Assembly (NCBI GenBank): GCA_032718475.1
Contig: JAUCBJ010000227.1
Span: 1 to 37,400, forward strand
DNA: 37,400 bases
Source of the DNA: Nemertoderma westbladi
Lineage: Eukaryota > Xenacoelomorpha > Nemertodermatida > Nemertodermatidae
Direction of reading: 5' to 3'
The position numbers and the translations under genes were made by a program. The notes beneath the pieces were generated by a model. It was not told where the DNA came from and did no database searches. It saw only the letters and a program-made list of their open reading frames with translations. Shown here in pieces: positions 21,487 to 32,099 of the stretch (position 1 is the stretch's first letter; each line of letters begins with the position of its first letter).

Positions 21487-23111
21487 AAAAGAAGTAAAAG
21501 TGTCTGAGTCTGTACTCCCAGATATTCCCATTGGTGATATCTCCTTTGCAGAAGTGAAGGCTGCTGCAAAGAGCATTAAGACCAATCGTGCCAGTGGAGT
21601 AGATGGTGTTCCCCCTGAGGTCTTTAAAATACCTGAGTGTTTAAAGCTCATCTATCCCATCATAGTAGACATGTACCGAACAACAGGAGTCCCACAAGAA
21701 ATGAAAACAAATAAGTTGGTGCCAGTTCCCAAGAAAGGCAACCTAACACTCTATGGTTCTTTTCGGGGAATCTCATTGATCTCGATTGCTGCAAAGCTAT
21801 ACTGTACAATAGAATTCTATTAAATCGCATCAGGGATCCCATTGAGAGACTGCTCCGTGGAAATCAGAATGGGTTCCGTAAAGGTCGTGGGACCATGGAG
21901 CCCATTTTTGCACTTAGAAGGATAATTGAAGAGTTATCAAAAAAGAAAGACAGGCATCTGGCTGTTATCTTTGTTGACTTCTTCAAGGCCTTTGATTCAG
22001 TCTCTCGCTCACGTATGCTCAGCATACTTTCATTATATGGGATTCCTGATGAAATTATTGCAGCAATCAGATCAGTTGACTGTTGTCTACTGTTGACGGT
22101 GACACAGAACCATTTGAAGTGTTATGGGGCGTCCTCCAAGGAGACACACTTGCACCATTCTTGTTCATAATTGTTGTTGACTATGTTCTACTCATGTCCT
22201 TAGATCATCATAATGATGATGGGGTGATGATAACTCCACCTACTGGCTCCAGAAGTCGAGGAAATCCTTCCAAGTACCTAACTGATCTAGACTTTGCTGA
22301 TTGACTTAGGAGTACTCTCAGAATCACTAGAGGGAGCCCAACGGCTCCTCAGCTCATTAGAACATGCTACTTCTAGTGTTGGTCTTTTTATTAACTCCAG
22401 AAAGACCAAAATTTTGACAGTTAACTTTGAAAGTCCTCAGCAAGTCTCTGATCGGATGAACATAAGCTCAAAAGATGGTATGCTTGAGCATGTGGATGAC
22501 TTCTGTTACCTGGGATCATGGATCCGGAAGTCAGGTGAGGACCTTCGAATACGTAAGGGAAAGGCATGGGCAGCCTTGAATAGGCTTTCCAGGATTTGGA
22601 AGTCACCGATAATTAATCGGAAACTTAAGGTCCGATTATTTAGAGCAGCAGTAGTTCCAGTACTCCTCTATGGGAGTCCATGCTGGGCTCTAACTGCTGA
22701 GGACACCAAATCTCTGGACGGCACATTCACAAGAATGCTACGCCTGGTTCATTGTGTCAAGTACAATGCACTTATCTCCAACCAGACACTATATAACATT
22801 AGAGGTGTCTCATTGTTTCCCCCAAGCTTGACACTAGAACAAACTCGCCTCCGCTTTGCAGGATATTGCTTTCGCCGTGAGGACCAACCAGTGCATAATC
22901 TTGTACTTTGGCAGCCTCATGGAGTGAATAAGCATGGTGGACATCCCATGTCTTTCTTGAGACGCATCTTAAAGGACACTGGCCTTGAAGATGCAGATGA
23001 TCTAGCAAATGTCATGGGTGATACGGAGTTGTGGCGGTGCAATTTTGTCGATAAGCCGGCACAGCATTCTTAATAATGCAGCTGCAATGCCTCCTGCCGA
23101 TCCTAGTAGTA
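21487..23111 (+). pseudogene. LINE reverse transcriptase pseudogene, copy B
   Basis: This copy carries most of an RT spread over three frames. In order: ISFAEVKAAAKSIKTNRASG (~21540), GNQNGFRKGRGTMEP (~21860), motif A (VIFVDFFKAFDSVS, ~21966), motif B (GVLQGDTLAPFLFIIVVDY, ~22128), a broken motif C (LDFAD then a frameshift, ~22290) and the C-terminal region (LFRAAVVPVLLYGSPCWALT and beyond) ending at TAA ~23073. The first shift, at ~21800, is explained by an extra TGTAC within TATACTGTACAATAG. A second lies near 22080 and the third is in motif C. The start is truncated exactly at a minisatellite boundary and the end runs into the next array. The family resembles RTE/L2-type invertebrate LINEs with a DNA-binding-like C-terminal domain, an inference from pattern memory. 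Confidence 0.9.
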
Positions 23112-23806
23112 GGATTCGGGTTGGTGTGGTTGGTGCGGTTCGAACTCGGCTGAGTTCGATTGTTTTGTAGGGTTCGGGTTGGTGTGGTTCGAACTCGGCT
23201 GAGTTTGATTGTTTGGCAGTTTAGGGTTGGTATGGTTTGTGTGGTTCGATCTCGGCTGAGTTCGATTGTTTGATAGATTCGGGTTGGTATGGTTGATGTG
23301 GTTCGAACTCGGCCGAATTCGATTGTTTGGTAGGGTTCGGGTTGGTATGGTTGGTGTGGTTCGAACTCGGCTGAATTCGATTGTTTGGTAGGGTTCGGGT
23401 TGGTATGGTTGGTGTGGTACGAACTCGGCTGAGTGCGATTGTTTGGTAGGGTTTGGGTTGGTGTGGTTCGAACTCGGCTGAGTTTGATTGTTTGGTAGGT
23501 TCGGGTTGGTATGGTTGGTGTGGTTCGAACTCGGCTGAGTTCGATTGTTTGGTAGGGTTTCGGTTTGGTAACGGTTGGTGTGGTTCGAACCCGGCTGAGT
23601 TCGATTGTTTGGTTGGGTTCGGGTTGGTATGGTTGGTGTGGTTCGAACTCGGCTGAGTTCGATTGTTTGGTAGGGCTTCAGTTTGGTAACGGTTGATGTG
23701 GTTCGAACTCGACTGAGTTCGATTGTTTGGTAGGGCTTCGGTTTGGTAGCGTTTGGTGTGGTTCGAACTCGGCTGAGTTCGATTGTTTGTTTGGTTTCGG
23801 GTTGGT
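23112..23806 (+). repeat. Minisatellite array C
   Basis: About twelve units of the same 58/49-bp family follow the 3' end of LINE copy B. Several carry GCTTCGGTTTGGTAACGG-type variants also seen in array B. The array stops at GGTTGGTATT, where another LINE fragment begins. Confidence 0.92.
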
Positions 23807-25200
23807 ATTTTGGGAGTGCCTTTCACCGATTTTATTTGCAATTTTCATAATTGACCTGGAGGCTGAAATAGAATGCAGGGGAGTACCGGTAGATGGTGTT
23901 GTTGTTGAATTTTCCAATTGTTGTAGACAGATCATGATCAGTGAAACTGCACGTGGATTGCAAACAGCTTTTGATGTTTTAAATGGTTATTCAACTTACT
24001 GGGGGTTGACGGTTAATCATGTGAAGTCTAATATTGTTGTATTCAGGAATGGCGGTCGACTGGCCGCAGACGAGGTGTGGTATTATAAGGGGTTCGAGCT
24101 AGAGGTGGTCTCATCATACACTTACTTGGGTATTATTTTTTCATCTTCAGGTAGTTTCATATTGGTTTAGAATAAGCTTGCCGAGAAAGGATCTAAGCAT
24201 GACCTACTATAACAACAGTTATAGTTATAACAGTAATAGTTAACAACTGTTATAGTAGGTCATGATCTAAGGCATACTTTTCCCTTTTAAAGTACTTACA
24301 TATATTTTCGAACATTTCTTTTGGAATCAATTTATCTATATTTGATATGCTGATTAAACCAATACTGTAAGACTATGGTAGCGAAGTATGGGGTTTTCAC
24401 AGAGACATAGAATGTGAGCGTGTAGATTTTCGGTTTCTGAAACGTATCCTGGAAACGTAAAGACGAGTACTCCCGACTTCATGAGGTATGGCGAGTCTGG
24501 AACCTTTCCATTATATTTGCATACTGTAGGCGTATTCGAATTTTAAAATATTGGTTACGTATTATTTCCATACCCGAAGGTAGACTATAGCTAAACAGGC
24601 ATACTGTACTATTTGCAACTGAAGAATGTACATGTACTGTACAGGTGACCGTAATTATGTTTCCTAAATGTGATTTACTTAATTCTGCGGGACAAAGTTG
24701 GGCTTGGAAAAACCAGGATGCATCAAATTCGAAGGGATTTACAGCAAGGGTGAAAAATTATAATGGATAATTTCATTCAAACTTAGTGGAATGCTGTTGA
24801 AAGTTCGCCAAAGGGGAAATACTTTAGTATTATAAGCGTGTATATGGAGTGGAGTCATACAATCATACTTGAAGGTTCTCAGTTGTTATCCAAATTTATG
24901 TAGGTCAGTGGGTTCCCTGAGATGCTCTTCTCATGGGATATAAATTTAGCGAGGTCGATGGCGTAATGTGCCACGTGCTGACAGATTATGCCGACTCTGC
25001 ATCTCTCAGGAAGTAGAAGATGAGTACCATTTTGTACTTTGCTACCCTTTTTATAACAATTTACGCTTGCAGTTCCTACCTCACAGGTATACCCTGATAC
25101 CAGCCATACAACACCTTTAAGTTTCGTGAACTTCTGGGTAACCAATCAAAAACCAAAATCAAACACGTTAGTAGGGCCTTAGCGCAGAACGATACCCTTT
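23807..25200 (+). pseudogene. Decayed LINE RT fragment (different family), C-terminal half
   Basis: The open part at 23810-24170 encodes CLSPILFAIFIIDLEAEIE and then ISETARGLQTAFDVLNGYST and SSYTYLGIIFSSSG, an RT from motif B onward. The stretch where FADD should stand is disrupted (near 23915-23935), so the catalytic Asp pair is lost. After a stop and the foldback insertion, RT C-terminal sequence resumes (SKAYFSLLKYLHIFSN, ~24275, then GSEVWGFHRDIE, ~24383). A last piece near 24955-25110 reads RADRLCRLCISQEVEDEYHF, the Cys/His end common to such LINEs. Many stops and shifts make it clearly dead. It is not the family of copies A and B. Confidence 0.82.
24198..24264. mobile_element. Tiny foldback element (~66 bp) with 8-bp target-site duplication
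   Basis: CATGACCTACTATAACA (24198-24214) and TGTTATAGTAGGTCATG (24248-24264) are perfect 17-bp inverted arms around a short loop. GATCTAAG stands directly before it (24190-24197) and again after it (24264-24271). Removing it rejoins the flanking LINE coding sense, so it is an insertion. Eight-base duplications fit hAT-type transposition. Confidence 0.82.
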
Positions 25201-25381
25201 ATTAAAAAGTACTGTATACTAAATTATATTACTATTGGATATACGTAAACTGTCTTTCCCGAAATATATATGAGTGATGGCGATGCTATCAGTATGCGAT
25301 AATTAGTTATAAAAATAGAGGTCATTTCAGTTTGCACTTACACGCTTTAACTGTCATTTGTAAACTTACTAATTGCTATTA

Positions 25382-26940
25382 TTAACCCTATTAGTACCGG
25401 GCTATAAAATGTTGTACAAATACCGGGGGGGGGGGGGGGTCATATTGACCCCCCCCCCCCTCTAAAATCTACAAATATTTACGAAAACGTCTGATTTTTT
25501 GTTTGTACGTAGGTATCACTTGTCTGGATCAGACCGAAAAAAAAAATTTTCGAAAAAATGTACTGGGGTGGTTATATTGCAGCACCAAAAGTACAAGTAG
25601 TGCACAATTTTCACCAAATTTGAAAGTTACATTTTAGGCTAATTATTTTTCAATACTGGTTTTCTGGGGTGCAAAATACATTGGAAAATATTAAAAAATG
25701 ATATGATTACTATAAATGGCTGTTTAGTCCTCTCTGCGTAGGAAAAAAATGAAAAAGACAAGTAACCAGCACTTTTCAGTTTGAACACATAATTTTTAAT
25801 TCACTTATACGATGCTATAAATTCACATTTTCAGGTTTTCGAGGGCGCTGATTCTAATGGAATACATTTCTAATATGCCAGATCATTGCTACTTGTATTT
25901 TTAGGCGTAATTTGGCAAATTTTGGTGCGAGCACCAAATTTGTACCCATCACCAATAAGTACAAGTTTGCGATGTCCAGTGCTGTTTTTATTGATTCCAT
26001 TGGATTCAGGACCCTCATAAACCCGTATAACGCAAGAAACAAGGTGATACTATCTACTTATCAATTTGCATATTTTCCAAAATTTGGTGCTGGCACAACA
26101 ATTTTCACCCACCGGCGAAAAATACAAGTTTGAGAACTCTTATGAAATTTTTACTGATTCAATTGAATTCAGAACCATCACAAGTCCGTATAACGCAAGA
26201 AACAAGGCGACACAATCAATTTATATATTTGATGGTTTTCAAATTTACATTTTGCACCCACATCCGAAAAATACAAGTTTGAGATGTCTAGTTCGATAAT
26301 TATATTTTCCATTGAATTCAGAACAGCCATAAACCTCTAAAACGCAAGAAATAAATTGTCACAAGCAATTTTATCTATTGAATGGATTTTCAAAATTTCG
26401 TGCTAGCACCAAAATTTGCACACAGCACCGAAAAATACAAGTATGATACGCTTGGTGCAACTTGTATATATTTCATCGAATCCAGAAACCCAAAAAACCC
26501 CAATTGCGTAAAAAACAAGTTTCAAACGATCAATTTACAAAATTGACTTATTTCAAAATTTGGTGCTGGCACCAAAATTTGGCACCCACCGAAAAAAACA
26601 AGTTTGAAATTTCTAAATCAATTTATATGAATTCCATCAAATTTCTAACACCAAAAAACCGGTGTAAATCAAAAATAGCGATGTTACAATTCATATTTAC
26701 TGAAATGTAATTTTCAAAAAACGTCTCAAAAAAAGTTCCAAAAGTAGGGTTAAAAAATGGTGCTATAACTCGAAAAGTACCCAATATTTTGGAAAACGGT
26801 TTTCACTACTAGGAAGACAATAGATTTTTAGGAAAAGTCATAAAATTTCAGATTCCCAACTGCGTTTGTTTCAGAATTATAATAAAAAAACCACGGGGGG
26901 GTCATATTGACCCCCCCCCCCCCGGGTTTAATAGGGTTAA
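25382..26940. mobile_element. piggyBac-like non-autonomous element with G/C-hairpin ends
   Basis: TTAACCCTATTAGTACCGGG at 25382 is mirrored by the reverse complement of 26921-26940 (TTAACCCTATTAAACCCGGG). This gives TTAA target duplications and CCC-starting inverted ends, as in piggyBac. About 40 bp inside the left end and ~13 bp inside the right end lie G(n)-TCATATTGA-C(n) hairpins (25425-25460 and 26895-26923) in the same orientation. The ~1.55-kb interior holds five tandem repeats and no transposase. Confidence 0.8.
25917..26710. repeat. Five ~158-bp internal tandem repeats with a dyad TTGGTGC-TG-GCACCAA
   Basis: Diverged units start near 25917, 26078, 26237, 26391 and 26552 (spacings 154-161). 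Each has a dyad like AATTTGGTGCTGGCACCAAA, then GAAAAATACAAGTTTGA, then CCATTGAATTCAGAACC and TATAACGCAAGAAACAAGG-like words. Copy three has a degraded dyad. The short ORFs in the region are by-products of this repeat. Confidence 0.82.
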
Positions 26941-28289
26941 GTTAAGTATGACATACTCTTCTCCTTCATTAGCCTCGTTCCGCTCGTCCTGTTCTGATTC
27001 AAAATAATTTTCCTAAATGGAGTCTAACGACCTTTATAACTGTGCAAAGTCTCGAAACTGTGAGAGTAACTGCTGATTTATGGCAGATGGCTCGTATCCA
27101 CTGTAAACTCGTTTCGTTCGTTCTTTTTTTACTAAACTTCATATTCTTTCTAAACTTTTTGACGGTCTATATACATACGTACAAAGTTTCGTTTAATTTC
27201 ATCAAGGAACAAACGAGTTATTAGCGTTCTAACATTTACGACAACAGAAGACGACGACAGACAACTCGTTAATGGCACCCATATGCTAAGGCTTCGCTCG
27301 CTTCGTGGCTCGCCCCACAGTTTAGTTTGTTTCTATTAAAGGCATTTACACTGCGTTTGGAAGCTACTGCGCCTCGTGTACAAATATATAGTAGTTGCGT
27401 AGTATGCTTTCACTGTAATTGTTTTACTGTTGAAATAAACGTTCATTGAATATGTAAAGTTAATTAGTCACTGGCAGACTGGGCCACCCAATGTTAGCCT
27501 TGTTTTACTACAGTATTATATTATAATATTAATCAGATTAATATAGTTTGTTTTTGTTGTATATATTTCGAGCACTTTTTATTATATAGAAGTATAGTAA
27601 TCTAGTGTATGTTGTGCATTATTGTGTATAATTTGTTGATAGGCCTACTGATAACGACAATGGCCCTCTAATTGGCATGTCAGAGGAAATAAATAAAAAA
27701 TAATGTAATTTGTGGGATCTTTTCTCATCTATGTGTTGGTACCTACCAGAATTAAACAGTTCAGCGGTTTACAGCTCATGCAATATAAATAATATTAGGA
27801 TTATTTTCAGATTTCCTTTCGGCCTAATAACATACTTACTTAACACAGTAACTCGTAGATAACAGGCTGACAGGATAATGTATTATATTTACTCTTACAT
27901 CTTATGACAGTATGAACAATAATGAAGGCCTTGTTCTCTACATCTACATACAACAACAACTAACATACAGTTTAAATTTGTGCTTACCTATCACTTTATA
28001 CTTTTATATAATACTGTATGCATATTATTATATATCATTGTCAGCTCAGAGAGTTGTGTGGACCTACGGTCAGAGCAGAGGGTAAACGGTACTGAACTAC
28101 TGTTCGTTTTTTATTACTGTATTCAGGTATTAGACCATAGGCCTACTGCGGAGTGGATTACTGCCATATACCGCCATCATAGGCTATTTTTTTGGTGATT
28201 ACCGGGATGCCTACCGGCAGGGCAAACCGGTACCCACACCTACCGCTACCAACAGTATGCAGTAGGTAGTGTACAGTAACTATATCAGT
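26941..28289. other. Non-coding DNA, no feature recognised
   Basis: No convincing gene or terminal repeat. CTCGTTCCGCTCG-like words recur loosely at ~26971, ~27106 and ~27291 (GCTTCGCTCGCTTCGTGGC). ACCGGTA words cluster near 28200-28235. Confidence 0.45.
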
Positions 28290-29516
28290 ATAATAGAGCT
28301 GTTCTATCAATTGATGATTCTCATCAACTGCAACATGATATTGATACTATTCATTTATCGTCTGAATTATGGCAATTTCATTTTAATTTGAAGAAGTGTG
28401 GCATCATAACCCTTCCAAGGAACTACCTCAATTCATTCACCACGACAATATCGAATGGATAACCAAGTTCTGCCAATGTTGACTTCCTCTAGAGACCTGG
28501 GGGTTGAAATATGCGGTGATTTAAGTATAGTGAACATGTATGCCGTATTATTGCCAGTAAGGCCAGGCAAGTATGTTATCATATCAGATACGGCAGTACG
28601 GAGAGCCTTTGGCCACTGGGATGGATGCAAATTTACAATTTGGCTTTTTCGAAACATTTGCTAGGCCAATATTATAGTACAATGCTGTCATCTGGAACCC
28701 ATCACTAATCAAGGATATTGATGCGATTGGACGAGTGTAGAGAGACTTTACATGATATCTGCCTGGCTGCAAAGAATTATCTTTATCATCAACGATTAAT
28801 TCGCATTAATGCTGATCCCCTTGAAGTTCGTCGCATTAAGTTGGATTTAACAGAAATGTACAAAATAGTTACCCTTAACAACAATGCAGGCAATTTCTTC
28901 ACTCTTTCAAATTTATGTTCTATCAGAGGTCATTCACTCCAAGAAACTGGTGTTACCGCGTTCTAACTTAAACTTTTTGCATAGTCACTTCACAGTTCGT
29001 CGGACCTCACTCTGGAACAGCCTTGATGAGAGCACGGTGACTTCTACTGTAGATCGCTTTCTTTATTCCGCAAGGCAATCAATAATATTAACTTACTTGA
29101 TCATTGTAAAGGGAATTGGAAGAATTCAATGTCAGAATGTATGATGTCCATCTATGGCCACCTCATTGAGTAGCTAGTGACGATATCTATATCTACTAAT
29201 AAACTGCAACACTTGTACTGTACAGTACATACCGTAACTTATCTGATTTAAAATTTTTAAGTATCATGTGTTCTCCTCGTGTTTTAATTATAACTGTTTT
29301 AATTTAGCTTATTTTTAATCTTTTTAATGTAGCTGGTTTAACTTTATATATGTTTTAATTATAATATAATTATAGTATTTTATTTCATCACTTTGAGGTG
29401 CTTTTTATAAGCATGGCTGAGTGCCATCTCTGTATTGACCTAAAGTTATATGTATAACTTTATTTTAAATTAATCGATTTTAGAGAATTAAACAGCATTA
29501 TTATTATTAATATTAT
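28290..29516 (+). pseudogene. CR1/jockey-like LINE, 3' portion with (ATT)n tail
   Basis: Broken frames carry the end of a LINE RT. First comes a segment after the catalytic site (LQHDIDTIHLSSELWQFHFN, then LKKCGI). SSRDLGVEICGDLS follows near 28490, then RINADPLEVRRIKLDLTEMY (28798 on) and RGHSLQETG. In another frame TVRRTSLWNSLDESTV occurs near 28995. This order is the usual C-terminus of CR1/Rex/jockey LINE ORF2. The 3' UTR runs to an ATT microsatellite at ~29495-29516, the likely tail. The 5' part is missing and stops are frequent. Confidence 0.8.
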
Positions 29517-29864
29517 TGTGCGGGACTCAGTCTCCCTGCCTTTGGATATATATTGCATAGCCTACAAGAGGTCATGCCTTTGACTATCTGACTATTGTTA
29601 TTACCCTACCAGTTCTCTTTACGTGCATACTGTAACTATATCACATACCTGTCCTGTCTGCATGTCGCCGTTATGCCGCCAGTACTGCTGTATGTTGTTT
29701 ATTCATTCTTATTAACGTTATGTACCGGTAACAACTGCTGTTAGATATATCTACAACTGATCTATATATATTTTATTATTATATATGTTCAGGTCCGTGA
29801 TAGTTAGAGTTTACCTACTCTTCATTTTATACACTTATACAGTCCAGAGTCCACACATTCTTCA
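29517..29864 (+). repeat. 5' LTR of a BEL/Pao retrotransposon
   Basis: It shares with 34485-35000 a series of long words in the same order: TGCCTTTGGATAT, AGGTCATGCCTTTGACT, GACTATTGTTATTAC, GTAACTATATCACATACCTG, TATGTTGTTTATTCATTC, TATGTACCGGTAACAACTGC, and TTTACCTACTCTTCATTTTA to CCACACATTCT. I place the start at TGTGC (29517) and the end near TTCA (29864). No clear primer-binding site follows. Confidence 0.75.
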
Positions 29865-29892
29865 AACCGGATATTCGTCTATATCGCTTCTA

Positions 29893-30800
29893 CTAGAGAT
29901 GCTGATGATTACAGTGAGGAAACTCTAATAGCTGATCACTCAGATGAGGATACATTGGATCCCTGGATCAAAGCACTTCAGAGATGCTGTTGTGCTGAAC
30001 GTGGCAAAACTCGTACCATAATAACAGAACTTGAGTCTTTTTGCATAATGGATGAGTAAACGGTTGTTGTGGATGACCTCGTCTACCAAATAGAACTCGC
30101 GGAACTACAGCAGCAGAGTCTAAACGAAATCAAATTGGAACTCCTTGAGTTGGGATTTCATGACTCCTCTTCCACTCCATACGAATGTGACCTATATAAG
30201 GCTCTTTTTAATACTCGATGACTACTCTCACGCATTGACAATAATTATTCTTCTAACCACAGCATAGTTCCTCGCCAAATCATTCGGATGATCCTACTCA
30301 TGGTTTTAATAACTGTTCCTTCTTTTTTTTTTTGGGGGGGGGGGGGGGGGATATCTCAACTGGCGTCCTTTCTGGAAACAGTTTAAGGCTCTCATACAAT
30401 AATAGGGCCAAACTTCCTGAGGTGTACATAAATTTGTTTATCTCAAGAGTTTCCTGGAAGATGAGGCTAATGAGGCGTTATCGGGCCTCTCAATTTCATC
30501 CTCTAACTAAGCCGTCGCACTTACACGACTAAAACGCGGATATGGCAACCCATTTGCTTATTGGTTTATACTCCAGTGTTCTTTGTTCATTGCCTAAGAT
30601 CAAGGATAATGATGTCCATGGCTTCCGACAAACGATGGACTCCTTCGATGAAGCCCTTCAACAAATCCATCAACTCGCATTGGAAATAAACCCTTCCACC
30701 GAAACTAATGCGCCATCTACAGATATAACCTCGCTTATTCTGGAGCCACTTCTGATCCAGAAACTTCCACATGAAACTGTTCTGTTTGTGGAATAGAAAC
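29893..30800 (+). pseudogene. BEL/Pao gag remnant
   Basis: Broken frames include an acidic segment ending at TAA 30056-30058 and a stretch with RAKLPEVYINLF...YRASQFHPLTK (~30407-30515). A further stretch has NDVHGFRQTMDSFDEALQQI (~30608). The order and wording resemble the DUF1759 gag region of BEL/Pao elements. A T11-G17 homopolymer pair (30323-30350) interrupts it. No single frame is long. Confidence 0.6.
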
Positions 30801-31019
30801 AGCCTCGATGAGCAGTTTAACATCGATAGTCTACTAAAGTTTGTATTTACAGAACTGGAATCGCAAGAATCGCTTCTCTTTACATTTAACTGTAACTCTA
30901 GATCTGCTCGTACATCATCAATTATGATTCCAGCACCTCCGAACTACAACACTGCACATGCCTGTGGGTTTACTCCTTGTGGCCAAACCGGTACTATGGT
31001 TGCACTTCCTGTGAGTGAG

Positions 31020-31740
31020 TCAGTGTCCAAATGTCCTGCTTGTCATGCTCCAGCCTATTTATATAAAAAATGTACTACTTTTTGGCTAAAACACCTTCAG
31101 CACATGCTACTATTGTACGCTCTGCTCTACAGTGTATTAATTGCTTTGGTCTACACCCTGTCAGTGACTGTAAATACAAACGCCAATGTACTAACTGTGA
31201 TAGGTGTCACCATACACTACTGTCTTTCTTGAAGTCTTCACTTCGTAATCGAACTAATATGGGTCATTCTGGTGTTCAACAATCTGGTTCCACATCGTCT
31301 CCAGTACCCTCACTCAATAAGGTAAACACTATTCCTGTACCTTCTGTTAACCCTTCCATTAGCGTCTATATCCCAAATACAGGTAATCCTGGCAATTCAA
31401 CTATATTATCTGTGCTACAGGTTAGGCCTGAACAGACTCATACAGATTGTAAAGTCTTTGTAAAACTGGCCCGTGCATATCTGCATATCTGGTATAGACC
31501 AGATCTGGTTGTTGGATTTACATCTACATCGATGATGGATCCAAACAGTCCTATATTAAAACTTCTTTTGTTCGTGACTATAAGTTACCATGTCTTGAAA
31601 CATGTACAATGACTACAGGTTCATTTGATGATACAATGACCACAGAAGAATGCTCTCTCATTCAGTTTGAATTATTCAGTCAGTATTTCTCAGAACCAGT
31701 TACTCTTATAGCATGGACTGCTGAAAAACTATGTCCAACC
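31020..31740 (+). pseudogene. BEL/Pao zinc knuckle and aspartic protease remnant
   Basis: CPACHAP...KKC in one frame (from ~31034) continues after a shift as CINCFGLHPVSDC, then CTNCDRCHHTLLS (to ~31230). This is the paired Cys/His knuckle typical of BEL/Pao gag-pol. Further on, IDDGSKQSYI (~31528) occupies the position of the protease active-site motif D-[ST]-G-S, with an Asp in place of the Ser/Thr. Frameshifts separate the parts. Confidence 0.72.
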
Positions 31741-32099
31741 ATGTGACAAGAATATCTCTCCACTCTACCATCGCTAACCTCAGCCATTGGGTTGATAATA
31801 TTGATGGTGGAGAACGGGATATTGCTCATATTATTGGTACCAACCAAATTTGGAACGTTACAGGTCACACTGTTAGTTATTCAGATTGTCCTATAGTTGT
31901 TGAGACTTACTTTGGTTGTATTTTTTCCGGACCTTATTATAGTCAATGTGCTGTTGGCTCTCTCTCACCAATTCTAGCCATTAGTGACCTCTCGTCTTCA
32001 ACAAAAATGCGATTTGGACTCAGTTGGTGTTCGATTTCAGGATGTTTCCCCTCCAGTACTTCTTTCACCCACCCAGTCCCCTGATTGACCACCACACTA

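Noticed and set aside
20688-21651. Long minus-strand ORFs of Asn/Thr/Ser/Pro repeats (293 and 230 residues)
   Set aside because: The minisatellite has no stops in any of its three minus frames, so long ORFs arise automatically. The frame changes at every 58-bp unit, and part of the ORF is the antisense of LINE coding sequence.
18335-23806. CRISPR-like array
   Set aside because: Units are contiguous tandem repeats without unique spacers, in an animal genome and next to LINEs.
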